Shown piece by piece: positions 31,546 through 42,254 of a DNA stretch of 64,000 nucleotides; positions within the stretch are counted from its first letter, which is position 1; each line of letters opens with the position of its first letter. Under the pieces are notes generated by a model. That model worked only from the letters and a program-made list of their open reading frames with translations, searched no databases and had not been told where the DNA came from. The DNA lies in assembly GCA_021234155.1 (NCBI GenBank), contig JAJEKV010000017.1, forward strand, positions 17,866,372-17,930,371. The letters run 5' to 3'. Position numbers and translations under genes: made by a program. The stretch is from Isoetes taiwanensis (Eukaryota; Streptophyta; Lycopodiopsida; Isoetales; Isoetaceae).

Positions 31546-32640
31546 TGCAAGCAACAATAGAAAGTAGATTCACGGGTTAACAATGAAATAATTGGGGTGG
31601 AAAAAAAATGAAGGCAACGGCGGCTCTAGTGATTCACTGTGTTTGCCAAATCAATAGTAAAATAATGTCGGTTGTGAAGGACTTTGTGGAACTAATAGAA
31701 AATAACAATTCTAAATTTAAGAAGACGAAGATTAAGGGTGGCGGAGGAGGGAGAATGGCCGATGATGTGGCAAAATAAACCGAAGATGATAGGTATGGCC
31801 TTGCCGACGTGAAATAGCGCCACGGCGTGATTTAATTTGTATTACCTTTGAATTAAATCGCCAAAGCGTCTTTGATTATTTTTCGTTGTCAAACTAAATC
31901 CGCCGGCCCGATTTGGTTATGACTATTTCAAATCACGCTTGGCGGCGTTTGTATTGTTTGTGTTATCGTATCTTTGGCGGCCGGATACATGTTTGATGTT
32001 TAAAACTTCCATTGCGTTTCTAAGAAGGTTGTGGTGTTCGACTAAAGCGGAGTCCTTTGCAAGACTTTTAGAAAAATAAAGTGGCTAGAGAACGGTTTCA
32101 TCGACACCCGGTAGAATCAAACACCAAGTGGATCTATCCGGCCGCACTTGAAGGAAGGAGATGCTAGGCGAGGCATTGAGGTTATTTCGAGTTGGTATTT
32201 GGTCATCCATGGAACTAAGGAACATCAAGGATACTTTGGAGGCACCGGGGAAATGCGTAGAAATTGGTTGACCCTTTGGGATCGAGAACAAATGTGTGAA
32301 GTTCACTAATCCCAAGGATCCAACAGCAAGCCTATCTTCATCAAACACTTGAGTAACATGATGGGCCGAACTTGGTATCGAGAATAAGGATGATATAATC
32401 ATAGTGGATGATGATGCTCTCAAATGCTTCTACAATCAAACACGGGCCACGAATCCACCATCTTATGATCCAAAAACTTTGGGACGAGATGATTTTTACG
32501 GTGAAGTTTGTGTCTATTATGCATAATTTGGCTATGGGGATGACCGGTGGGTGAAGTGTTAGATTCTGTACCTTAACCTGGATAGAACGGTGACATGGAA
32601 CCACACCTTGTTAAATCATTGGAAAAACATGGATTGATCC
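31546..32640 (+). pseudogene. Further coding remnants of the palindrome island
   Basis: Protein-like stretches occur on the plus strand: VVKDFVELIENNNSKFKKTK (about 31670-31730), EVISSWYLVIHGTKEHQGYF (about 32180-32240), DDIIIVDDDALKCFYNQTRA followed by KTLGRDDFYGEVCVYYA (about 32390-32525), and ILYLNLDRTVTWNHTLLNHW (about 32560-32620). They are in different frames, separated by stops. I do not recognise the family. Palindrome-family words lie near 31818-31829 and 31934-31946. Confidence 0.35.
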
Positions 32641-35255
32641 CTTAATGTTTTATTGGAATATATGATATTTTTGTATGATATTTGTGCCATGTATCGATAA
32701 TTTCGAAGTCCGGAATTGCCTCATAAATAATGCAATTTGTTATTATCAAACCTAATATTATCATCTATTGAGCAAGCAATATTTGTCTCATCTATGTTAG
32801 CAACTTGCTCTTCATTTTACGCATATTTCAATTCATATGAAAAGTCACGTGAATCGTAACCTTATGTTTTTTTTTTTTTTTTTTTGAAGAAGCGTGTGTG
32901 ACAATATATTAAAAGAATGGTAATGTTACAAAGCAAGTGAGGAGGAAGGAGAACTGCCCCAAAGAGACAGTGATACCTCGACACTCCACAACAACTGCAA
33001 CTCTACTGCTGTACAAACTGACCATCACCATCTACCACACCCAAGAAGTCCCGCCAAATGGAAAACTTCCGCTCTACTAATCCCGGGAACCTTATGTTAT
33101 TTTTGAAGTCCAAAAAAAAAGATTAAAAAAAACAAAAACCCCCTAGAAGACAATAGCAGGTTGGCGTGATTTTGGAGTTGACATAATCCCAATTTAATTG
33201 GATGATGGTTGTGTTGTTTCTATAAGGAGAGGAAAATAGTCGCAGTTGAGGATTTTAAAATGTTAATGTTGTGGACATTGCCTCTATGTTTATGGATGTC
33301 GTAGGACTCATGAAACTCAGGTATCACCAGCAACAGTGGAGGCATCCCTGATTTATCAAACTGTTCATTCTGAATACCAATAGTTGCGTAAACTCTGTAT
33401 GGAGGAACTTTCCACATTTATGAAAAGAAAGAACAGGATGAAGATCCTTTTTACGATTTGCGAATTTTTATTGTATCGACTGGTGCCTATGTGAATAGTG
33501 ACTTCCAAAAAAAAAAACGGGGGAAGGGAACTATAACAAGGTTGTTGGCTTTTATTAACCGTGCAGGAGCACATTGCTTGACACAGTGCAGAATCTCAAA
33601 ATATTGGTAATTATTCTAATGGGTTGCCTTTGTGATAGAATAGAATAGATTTTTTAGACGGGGAAAAACTCATTTTTTTAGAGGACTGTTAAGAGTATCG
33701 TGGGTTCCCATGCACCCTTCATTGTCCTGCTGTAAATGCCCTTCTTCAATTTCACACATCCTCGGCACTGTATTAAGTTTTTCTTGGACGCATTCCAACA
33801 AGCATTGCGAGAAGGACAACCCAGATATTTAGGACTTAATATTTGGGATCCATAAGGAGGATATGTACGTGAAGTGCAAAAGTAAAACCTATAAGGATTT
33901 TAGGGACATTTTGTGGTTGCGAGACAACCCATCAATAAATTGGATGTGATGCGTAAATTGGATGGATGTGCATGGAAACAAAAGAACCTTCGGTTGTCAT
34001 TGCAGGTAAGCATACGATGATGAAAACAAGGGTTTTGACAATAGAGAAGAAGAATTTCTTACATGAGAAGCTTCTTATGTGGTATTCAAATGCAAAGTAG
34101 ACAGACATCTTCTAATCTTGCTAGTCTTTACTGCCATAAATAGTAAAATGTGTGGACCTTTTTTAGCTAAATCCAATTATAATATGGGCGTTCATTTAAT
34201 TAGTCATGAGGTGCATTTTCCCCTTATAGTGTCATGCAACTCTTAAAGAGGATGAATATCTATTTGTTTATCTTTGTAATTGTGGTTTTCCTGGCCAGGC
34301 CAGACACAATTTTAATTCCTTTTTATTATGTTGTGGGCTAAGGCTTTTGTGTTTTACATTGACTGTAAAAAATATAGCTGTTGAAGAAAGGGAAAGGCAT
34401 GTTGACGCAAATCCAAATCATGTTTTACCTTGTCTCCATTTTTGGATGCTCATCTCTACTGCAGGTTGTTTAATTTTGGATGGCATTGTAGAACATGACT
34501 CTGAAGGTGTTCTAAAATTTGTACCAAGATAATGATCTCTGATATGCTGTTCATGCTTAATGATGAACTACATTTTCTTTGGGTGGTGCTTTGTAACAAG
34601 TGGCTTTTCGAGTCATCGCTTACACAAGGTAAATTAATTTCCTATAATTCTCACATCTTTTGGCAAATTTTGAAGTAGAGTTTGGGGGCAAATTATTATG
34701 CTCCATGATAGTTGTGCCTGGTGCTCATGCAGAATGTAGAAACTACATTCTCTTGGATGCTTTGTGACAAGCCCTTTTTCCAGCTTATACATTTATGTCA
34801 ACTACTTGTGGTTTTCTTTTCCAGGTTTTGGAACCATAAGACATACAACCTTGCATGCCAATCAAAATAGAGGTATCTACATTTTGCTTTGATTCAATTC
34901 CATTGAATTGGCTAATAATTTAAATATATGCTTCTACATGGGCACTACCATTTCTGTCGTTGCATCGATTCTCTTGCAAGTCATATTTTCGTAAGCCATA
35001 GATCGACCATTGTTTGAAGTGTACCATATGCCCTTGGAAAATTTCCTCATTAACACATAATTTTGTTCATTTTGTTTTGCCCATGTTTTAAGACACGATC
35101 GCTGGCATTTTTTATTCTAATCACGAATGCCATTATGAATGCCATAGCATGCAACTATTATCAAGCTGTCTCGAATCAGTGGTTATGTAATCAGAGAAGT
35201 TGCACCATTTTTTATTATTATATCCTACTTATACTTATAATTTACATCTGATGTG
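32641..35255. other. No gene recognised
   Basis: This is AT-rich spacer with a poly-T run at about 32868-32885. Short frames near 34347 and 35063 have no recognisable content. A last GGCGTGA half site near 33163 may mark the island's right limit. Confidence 0.4.
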
Positions 35256-35590
35256 TGTCAAGATTGCACCAAGAAAGGGAGAGAAGGGGATGCACACTAA
35301 TATCCGAGAGCGCAAGCTCCCAAAACAAAGGCAAATTGGAATTGTATTCAATGTTCTGTGAGATACATGAAGTATAATGATATAAACAAAACGGTGATAC
35401 TAACAATAGTATTAGCCGTTCACCTACCGCCTACTAATAACAGCCGTTACTTAGTTAGGTCGGTGCTCAATGCTGAAGGTGCTGACTCTGTTCATTTCAG
35501 CACTTTCTCAGCACCATTGTGCTGAGTGCTGAGCCGCTGCTTTAGCACGTCTAGCAAGATGGTGGTCTCGATACCACATATATCTTGACA
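35256..35590 (-). repeat. 3' LTR of the gag-only copia element
   Basis: This 335-base LTR begins TGTCAAGATTGCACC and ends ATATCTTGACA on the plus strand. It is the downstream LTR in the element's own direction. Confidence 0.93.
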
Positions 35591-35600
35591 CTCCTCCTTG
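35591..35600 (-). other. Polypurine tract
   Basis: CAAGGAGGAG on the minus strand directly adjoins the 3' LTR. This is the expected start point for plus-strand DNA synthesis in LTR elements. Confidence 0.8.
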
Positions 35601-35675
35601 ATGAGAGATCGCCATCTCCATGCTCAGCCTCCTCCTCCTCCTGGAGATAAGATCTGAATCTTGGTCAAGATTCGC

Positions 35676-36962
35676 TTAATCAGGATCATCTGAAAAGCTC
35701 AAAAACCAAGTCTGCATGAAGAGATCAGCTCTATTTTCTCTGGTAGATAAATAAACCTTTGCTTGACCTTGATCAACTGTTCCTAGAAGTAAAGAGTCAA
35801 CTGCTCCTCCTTGCTTTGGAATCATGATCATATATGATGCATTTTCAACTCCTTCACAATCAAGTGAATTAAGATCTCCTCCTTGATCTGGAAACAGAAA
35901 AGAGTTGAGTGCCATAACAGGTGCTGGAAGTGTTGGAAGTGCTGGAAGTTTCTGTAATCCGAACAGAAAAATCAGTTGATCAAGTGTTCGAACCTGAGTG
36001 CCTCCTTGCATAAACACCGCCAAAGTATCAGAAATGAATGCCACTTGATGAAGTGTTGCTACATTGCCTGAAAATGGGGAGAGGAAGGGCACATCAAGAT
36101 ATCCTAGCTCAATGGCTGAGGCATCTATTAATCCTTGCTTGGAAGGTGCTGGAATATCAGAAATTGGCATCCATTTATTGGGTGCTACTGCATCGTCTGA
36201 TATCCAGAAAGTAGAAGGATCTAAATCCACTACTTCATGCTTAATAGGAAGAGATAATCTACTGGCAATGTGCTTCTCCTCCTCATCGTGCTCATCCCCG
36301 TTTAGGGTAGATTGAGTCTTTGCATGCCCTGCTGCAAAGAGAGTGGCATGATCATCTTTACCTGCATCTTGACTCATCATGATCTCCTCCTTAACAAGAG
36401 TGATTGCTTGATGGAAGTCAAATTCTTTGTCTTGCATGAAGCTGCTGCACAAAGAATCAAATGCATTAGGTAATGACCTGAGGAAGAAAAATAGTTGCAT
36501 CGATTGTGAGATCTGATGCTCTTCTCCAAAAGCTATCTGCTGGAAGGTGTGCTTCATGTGATCCGAGAACTCGTCAAGACTTTCAGCAGTCTCATCCCAG
36601 CACATATCCATCACCTCTGCATACAAGTGCCCAATCTTATGGGTCTTTTGGTCATGCTTCTCAATGAGAGCATGCCACAAATCATGACTATTCTCCTGAT
36701 GGAACTCATCAAGAATAGAGTCAGCTAAAGAGAGCCCGATATATGCCATCGCCTTGTCATCGCGGCCCTGCCAAGCATGCAAATCAACAATATTCTTGGC
36801 GTCCGGTGCAAGTTCTTGGCCATTGACAATTCCCCAAACTCCTTCATCTTTGAGAATGAAGATCATTCCGCTTTTCCATTGCTGGAAACATGTGCCGTCA
36901 AAGATTTGAATCGCATGACCACCAGGGAAGGTAATTAGGTTGTAGCTTGCATCCTTCTCCAT
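35676..36962 (-). CDS. Copia Gag (UBN2-type) with decayed protease tail
   Basis: A single 428-residue frame starts at ATG 36962. Residues 15-200 carry the copia Gag (UBN2/DUF4219-like) pattern: FDGTCFQQWKSGMIFIL, then DLWHALIEKH and LDEFSDHMKHTFQQI, then FFFLRSLPNAFDSLCSSFM. Gag forms the particle that packages element RNA. From about residue 240 the text STFWISDDAV and GNVATLHQVAFISDTLAVFM resembles the copia protease and pre-integrase region, but the DSGA active site is missing. The frame then ends 85 bases before the 3' LTR with no integrase or polymerase. No zinc knuckle (CX2CX4HX4C) was seen. The frame is open over its whole length, so Gag may still be made. Confidence 0.85.
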   Translation of the reverse strand: MEKDASYNLITFPGGHAIQIFDGTCFQQWKSGMIFILKDEGVWGIVNGQELAPDAKNIVDLHAWQGRDDKAMAYIGLSLADSILDEFHQENSHDLWHALIEKHDQKTHKIGHLYAEVMDMCWDETAESLDEFSDHMKHTFQQIAFGEEHQISQSMQLFFFLRSLPNAFDSLCSSFMQDKEFDFHQAITLVKEEIMMSQDAGKDDHATLFAAGHAKTQSTLNGDEHDEEEKHIASRLSLPIKHEVVDLDPSTFWISDDAVAPNKWMPISDIPAPSKQGLIDASAIELGYLDVPFLSPFSGNVATLHQVAFISDTLAVFMQGGTQVRTLDQLIFLFGLQKLPALPTLPAPVMALNSFLFPDQGGDLNSLDCEGVENASYMIMIPKQGGAVDSLLLGTVDQGQAKVYLSTRENRADLFMQTWFLSFSDDPD

Positions 36963-37000
36963 TGCTGTGTTGATCTTGAATCAATCTCAGCACACCTAGT

Positions 37001-37012
37001 GCTCTGATACCA
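37001..37012 (-). promoter_or_regulatory. Primer binding site (initiator tRNA-Met)
   Basis: The minus strand reads TGGTATCAGAGC, complementary to the 3' end of plant initiator tRNA-Met, immediately next to the 5' LTR. Confidence 0.95.
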
Positions 37013-37349
37013 TGTCAAGGTTCAACCAAGAAAGGGAGAGAAGGGGATCCACACCAATATCCGAGAGCGCAAGCTCCCAAAACAAAGGCAAATTGGAATT
37101 GTATTCAATGTTCTGTGAGATACATGAAGTATAATGATATAAACAAAACGGTGATACTAACAATAGTATTAGCCGTTCATCTACCGCCTACTAATAACAG
37201 CCGTTACTTAGTTAGGTCGGTGCTCAGTGCTGATAAGGTGCTGACTCTGTTCAGTTCAGCACTTTCTCAGCACCATTGTGCTGAGTGCTGAGCCGCTGCT
37301 TCAGCACGTCTAGCAAGATGGTGGTCTCGATATCACATATATCTTGACA
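37013..37349 (-). repeat. 5' LTR of the gag-only copia element
   Basis: This 337-base LTR begins TGTCAAGGTTCAACC and ends ATATCTTGACA on the plus strand. It has a two-base insertion relative to the other LTR within a GTGCTGA-rich segment. Confidence 0.93.
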
Positions 37350-37354
37350 ATGTG

Positions 37355-38110
37355 CAGAATTGCACTCTATCTAGAATACACTCTTGGCTCTAGATCTTTC
37401 AATCTGTATAGAAGATAATGACAGGCGAAGGGACATCGTCAAGTCCAAAGGATCCAATGTGTTCTTGGTAAAGTCCTACTTCTTGCTTTTTAAGACAGAC
37501 TTAGGGCTACAGTTGAAAGGTTGTTATTGACAATGTTGAATCTTCTTCTTCTGGTATGTATATCCCCTTAATTTTACAAGAGTTGTCTCAGAGTATGGGC
37601 AGTATGGAATTTATTGCAACGTCATCACGTGGAAGATGGTTTCCAAATGCATTTTCTAAAGGATGAAGGGCTGCTAGTGCAAATCTAGTATTCTTTATTG
37701 CTATGTGTATTGTGTCTATGCATGTATGTCCTTAGAGGGCATTTGGTGCACGCTATGAAGGGGAGATTGAAGTTAAAGAAGATATTTCTTTGCAAGGGTT
37801 TCTATATTTTTCAACCATTATGCTGAATAGTTTATAACCAAGAACATGCCTCTGCATGCATCTAATGCCGAATAAACTTAGCATCCAACCACTAAGCTCA
37901 TCAAAGCTGAAATTTTTGTTATTTACTTTCAAACTTGCTTACTTGGTAACAGAAAAATAAGAACAAAAAGATGCCTCTATGTGCAGCAAGTGCCAGCAGC
38001 ACTATTATCTATGAATGTGAATAATTGCATGAATAAGCTGCTTATGTGAATATGCTTTGGTTGTCATCTATGCTTTGGTTGGCTCTATTAAAGAGACACA
38101 ATGGGCATTT
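37355..38110. other. No gene recognised
   Basis: This is spacer between the copia element and the 130-base tandem repeat. Nothing further is visible. Confidence 0.4.
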
Positions 38111-38284
38111 AAGAAGCTAAAATATTGTCACTTATAATTGTATTCCAAACAATATAATATAATTCTAAGAAGCACTATAATGCTCTCATGAATTCAACAT
38201 CATTGAAGTTTATTTGTAATGGTGATTACTCATATTGATTAAGAAGCTAAAATGTTGTCACTTATAATTGTATTCCAAACAATA
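38111..38284 (+). repeat. 130-base tandem repeat, second unit split by a Helitron
   Basis: Unit 1 is 38111-38240. Unit 2 is 38241-38284 and resumes at 41401-41487 beyond the Helitron. Both start AAGAAGCTAAAAT. Unit 1 keeps the uninterrupted CAAACAATATAATATAAT that shows the empty site. Confidence 0.9.
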
Positions 38285-38548
38285 CTAGTTATGGTGCCCG
38301 GCGTTGCCGGGCTTTAGCAACTATTTCTTAGAAAATGGAGAAATGGCAACTATTGCAATGTTGGAGCATCTAGTAGTTTGCAGTTGAGGAAGGGCATGCC
38401 AAGCAGGAAAGTGGCTTGATATATAACTGTTTATTGCACTGTAAAGATATAGGGGAAGGGCACTTCCAGCCCTAGATCTAGTAGAATCCAGTTGCTTCTA
38501 TCTTCGAGGTGTTTGCATATTCTAAGATGCAAAAAAGAATACACAATT

Positions 38549-38871
38549 GCCCTTCGGGGCGTGGTCTAGTGGCAGGATCTTAAACTGCCACACCCGAGGT
38601 CACGGGTTCAAAACTGGCCAATATCGGTCTAGTAATGGGGACCTTAAAAATCCATTACCCCGAGGTCACGGGTTCAAGTGTGGCCAATCGGTCCTGTGGT
38701 AGAGACCTTAAACCTGCCATATGTACTCGATAATCACATGCAAAGCAGCTCCTAGCATAAGGTATCGCGGCTAGGTAGTGGATTGGCTTCCATGTGATAT
38801 GTAGAATAAAGTGAAGTAGAATGTACTCATGATGTGATGATGAATAGACTATCGTCCTTCAACAAAAAAAA
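38549..38871 (+). mobile_element. tRNA-derived SINE with duplicated internal promoter
   Basis: It begins GCCCTTCGGGGCG and ends in a run of A (38863-38871). A 14-base target duplication, AAGAATACACAATT, lies on both sides (38535-38548 and 38872-38885). A pol III A-box-like TGGTCTAGTGGC (38562-38573) and B-box-like GGTTCAAAACT (38605-38615) are followed by a second set (GGTCTAGTAATGG at about 38626 and GGTTCAAGTGT at 38671-38681) and a third partial A-like word near 38690. It is therefore a SINE whose tRNA-like head was tandemly duplicated. Confidence 0.88.
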
Positions 38872-38885
38872 AAGAATACACAATT

Positions 38886-38913
38886 TATCTGACGAATACA
38901 CAATTTATCTGAC
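38886..38913 (+). repeat. 20-base tandem duplication after the SINE
   Basis: GAATACACAATTTATCTGAC occurs at 38874-38893 and again at 38894-38913, overlapping the SINE's right target duplication. Confidence 0.85.
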
Positions 38914-41400
38914 GTTTTATTGTAACCGTTCTAGTGCAATTTCATGGAAATGATACGGATGTTATTAATTGGGAATGGAGCTTGTGGAGTTGGCAATCAT
39001 GGTTAACACAGCTGCAATTGGAGGTAGTGTGGATCTTGCTACCAACTATTGCAATATACTTGCATTGTTGGGTTTGGCCGCAATCTCCTATGTAGTGGAG
39101 GTAGTGCAGATTATCATGACTGTTATTTGGCACCACTATTGTGAGCTTACCATTGATTAGCACATGTATAGATGCCTTCTTGAATGAATGGCATAAGAGC
39201 AAAGGAGAGAAAGCAGATTTATTAAGTACATAAGCACTTTTCATATATACTTCACGCCATACGTTCGAGTGCAGACAATTATTGCAATTTCAGACCAGTA
39301 ATATATTTCTTGTAATGTGCTATTCTCTTTTGTCATTACCATGTGCTGAGTGTATATCATGCCATGTCATCACATAACTACCTCCACCCTAACATAAGAT
39401 GAGAACATACGAAGGCAGGCAATTACCGACGGCACGGGCCCAGCTTGTAACCGGCTCGCAATCCAAGGTTTATTGTCAACATTGTTAGCAAGAAAGCATA
39501 AAGGATCAATAATCTTGAAAAGACTGGGGATTTGTTGAAGGCATTTGAAACTTACAAACTTGCGAGATTTTAAAAAACTGAATGAGAAGTTAATTTATTA
39601 TTTTCTCGAAAAGGTCAAAACAGGGAAAGATCAAAGAAAGCACAATGTTCAATAAATCATTTGTAAGAAACCACACGTTGTGCAATGGCCATTTTGTATT
39701 GCATTTTGTATTGCAACATAAAAGCAGCTACTTCAGCCACAGGCTCTGAGCCACAGTTCTACATCATGATAAGGTCATACAAAACTTGAGAAGCATCTCC
39801 AAGTCCAGCATCAAGTAAAAGTACCAAACCCATGTCACATGTTATATGTACCTACATCTTAAGCATATAGGCTGATTGATTAGGCATAATTTTACTTTAG
39901 AAATACAGAATAAAATCAAATCTTAGCAGTGAAGAGAAAGGTGGAGGGTAAAATGCATCGAACTTCGCAGCAGGACCACAACACTATCGTAGAATGCAGG
40001 CTGGTTTTCACTCAAAGACTTGTTTTGAATTGAAAGAAAGTGGCCTCTTTTTATCTCATGCTTGTTCCACCATGTTGAAGCTTGAAGAAAAGGCTCCTTG
40101 CAAGATTGCTTCAGGCCCTCGGCATTTGTTCGCATTTGCAATTGCTATTTGTGCAAATCCTAGAGCGCTCTCAGTCCAAATTGAAAACGCATACTTAGAT
40201 TATGCCTGCAATTACCATGGCACATCGCAAAAGGATTAGAAAACAAAATTCTTTGAAGTCAGGTGTTCCACTGACTTTCCATTTTCTAGGCATTAAAACA
40301 TAGCCGCATACACAAAAATCAAAATTTAACAGAAGCAAGGCTCCTCTGATTTCATCTTATACCGTAAGAGTTCTAGCTAAAAGAGATAAAGAAGCATGAA
40401 AATTGAAAGAAGAATGGGTTTTCAACAAACCCAATGCCGAGATCTTCAGCAATCATGGCGTGCCACGATGAGAAATGGAAAAGATCTGAAACCTAGTTAG
40501 AACCTTAAATGTAAGCCAGTTTCCCTCGTAGAACCCTCATAGCAAAATTAGCATATACTTTGATGCCTTGCCAAGTACCCCATATTTTGATGCCTTGCCA
40601 TGTATCATTTTTCCGCTGTTTATGATGCAAAGCAAACTTGTAGCTCTGTATTTAGATACGAAGGAAAAACATGCATAAAGCTTCCGATTCTAACCTTATC
40701 TAACCATCAATGTGAACTTAGGAATCTGACCTGCTGCCCAATTGGAATCGAAATTGGGAAAAGAAGCTACTTTGTGAACTCAAAGGGAGTAAAAATTGTG
40801 ACCTTTTGAGTACCTGGTATGCATCTAACACCGTTGTTTCTTCATGGGTGGAAGCTACAGAAACTTCTTCATATCTTAGTAGGACAGATACTTCTGGAGC
40901 CAGGTATCATCTTTCTGTGAACAACAAATATCTAAAACTTAAAGCAGACAAAACAAAAACCGAAATTAAGATAGATAGATAAGATAAACAACAATACCTT
41001 TGTCCTATAATAAATAACCCAGACACAAACGTACATTATATTACACCTTCTTGACAGCCCGGCCTTGCTTAAACCTAGAAAAATAAGCCAACGGAAACGA
41101 AACTTACAATCCACGCTTCCGACCTAGAGCTCTGTTCCTAAGTCGGCATATCCGAAACGTATCCAGGCCTAAATAAAACTGGCAGATTAACACGTTCAAA
41201 TCGCATGCCTTCTGCAATTCGTGGAATCAGATAAGGTTAAACCCTTGCCCAAAATCATAGCAGAAAAAACTTCCCAATTTTTGGAATCACGCCAAAGTTT
41301 TCCGGCATCCAAAATACCCAACAATCTTAGAAAATCAAGCTTAAAAAAAAACCAAAAACTTTTCTCATCAAACCGGAAAATCCCAAATTAACAAGATAGA

Positions 41401-42226
41401 TAATATAATGCTAAGACGTACTATAATGCTTTGATGAATTCAACATCATAGAAGTTTATTTGTAAAGGTGGTTACTCACATTGATTAAGTTTTAAAGTTT
41501 TTTGAAAAATAGAATCATCGATATAGAAAATTTAAAACTTATTATGATTATTAGATGTAAGGTACATATGTGGTTCTAGAATTTATAGGTTTTAGGGGAT
41601 GCCTTTTTTTTTTTAAAGTAATCTTATAATAATTTGACATGTTCTATGTAGCGTCCTAGGCTCAATAATTTTAATGTCATGTGAACTAATGAACTTTGTC
41701 AAGTAGTAATGGATGTACATTGGTTATAATGGGTGGAAGTCATTGAAATGCATCAAATGCTTTTCACACTTCTCCAACAAATAGCCTTTACAAATAGGTG
41801 AATTAGACATTCTTTACTTGAAATATGATACAAAATGCACAGGAATATGAAAGAATCCCAAATTTACGAGAAGCAAATATTGTATGTTGCATAGTTGTAA
41901 GCCATGTGTTCATTATTCTGGCCTTTTGACTCAAATGTATAAATTGCACTTCTCTATTTTTACTCTACTATTATTTTCAAAGGGAACCTATTGAAACCCA
42001 CCTTAGGAATTTATAGATGTCTCCCACTTCCATCTTGTGGCTTATATCATTTTTATAAAATTATTCTTTATGCAATCACCATGAAACATATCTTGCTTTT
42101 ACGTCTCTACACTACATAACTTTTTTGCCCTTCATATATTGTTATTCGAAAATCATTCTTTAAACTTATGACCCATGGAAAGCCCAACTTCTGTTTATTG
42201 GATTTTGAACATATGTCTGATGAAAA
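41401..42226. other. Rest of tandem unit 2, then AT-rich DNA possibly within a Helitron
   Basis: 41401-41487 completes the split tandem unit. The remainder has no gene. It may belong to the Helitron whose 3' end is at 42254, but I could not place that element's 5' TC end. Confidence 0.45.
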
Positions 42227-42254
42227 GCCCAGCAACCCTGGGCACTTTTTCTAG
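42227..42254 (+). mobile_element. Helitron 3' terminus
   Basis: The hairpin GCCCAGCAACCCTGGGC (6-bp stem) at 42227-42243 is followed by ACTTTTT and CTAG, then T. This matches the structure of the proven Helitron end at 38285-38312. The element's left end is not identified. Confidence 0.8.

Larger units (their letters stand above)
35256..37349 (-). mobile_element. Gag-only Ty1/copia LTR retrotransposon
   Basis: Two LTRs flank a 1.4 kb interior, with the 5-base target duplication ATGTG on both sides (35251-35255 and 37350-37354). LTR ends are TGTCAAG...ATCTTGACA. The primer site TGGTATCAGAGC (initiator tRNA-Met) abuts the right LTR and a purine tract (CAAGGAGGAG) abuts the left, which fixes transcription on the minus strand. 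The two LTRs differ at about ten bases plus a 2-base indel (about 3%), so insertion was fairly recent. There is no integrase, reverse transcriptase or RNase H, so it would need a helper element. Confidence 0.95.
38285..41400 (-). mobile_element. Complete non-autonomous Helitron
   Basis: On the minus strand the element starts TCTATCTTGTTAATTTGGG at 41400 and ends with the hairpin GCCCGGCAACGCCGGGC (7-bp stem, 38312-38296) and ACCATAACTAG at 38285. It sits precisely between A and T with no target duplication, as Helitrons do. The empty site in the neighbouring 130-base tandem unit confirms both ends. Length 3116 bases. No Rep/helicase frame is present, so transposition would depend on another element. 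It hosts a SINE (38549-38871). Short frames at 38969-39160 and 39994-40239 could be captured gene pieces, but I recognise none. Confidence 0.93.

Noticed and set aside
24000-33200. Endogenous giant-virus or Polinton insertion
   Set aside because: I could find no capsid, packaging ATPase, polymerase B or protease motif, and at least one gene has a normal spliceosomal intron; a plant mobile element is the simpler reading.
38549-38620. A tRNA gene
   Set aside because: A and B boxes are present, but the acceptor and anticodon stems do not close, and the unit has a SINE tail and target duplications.
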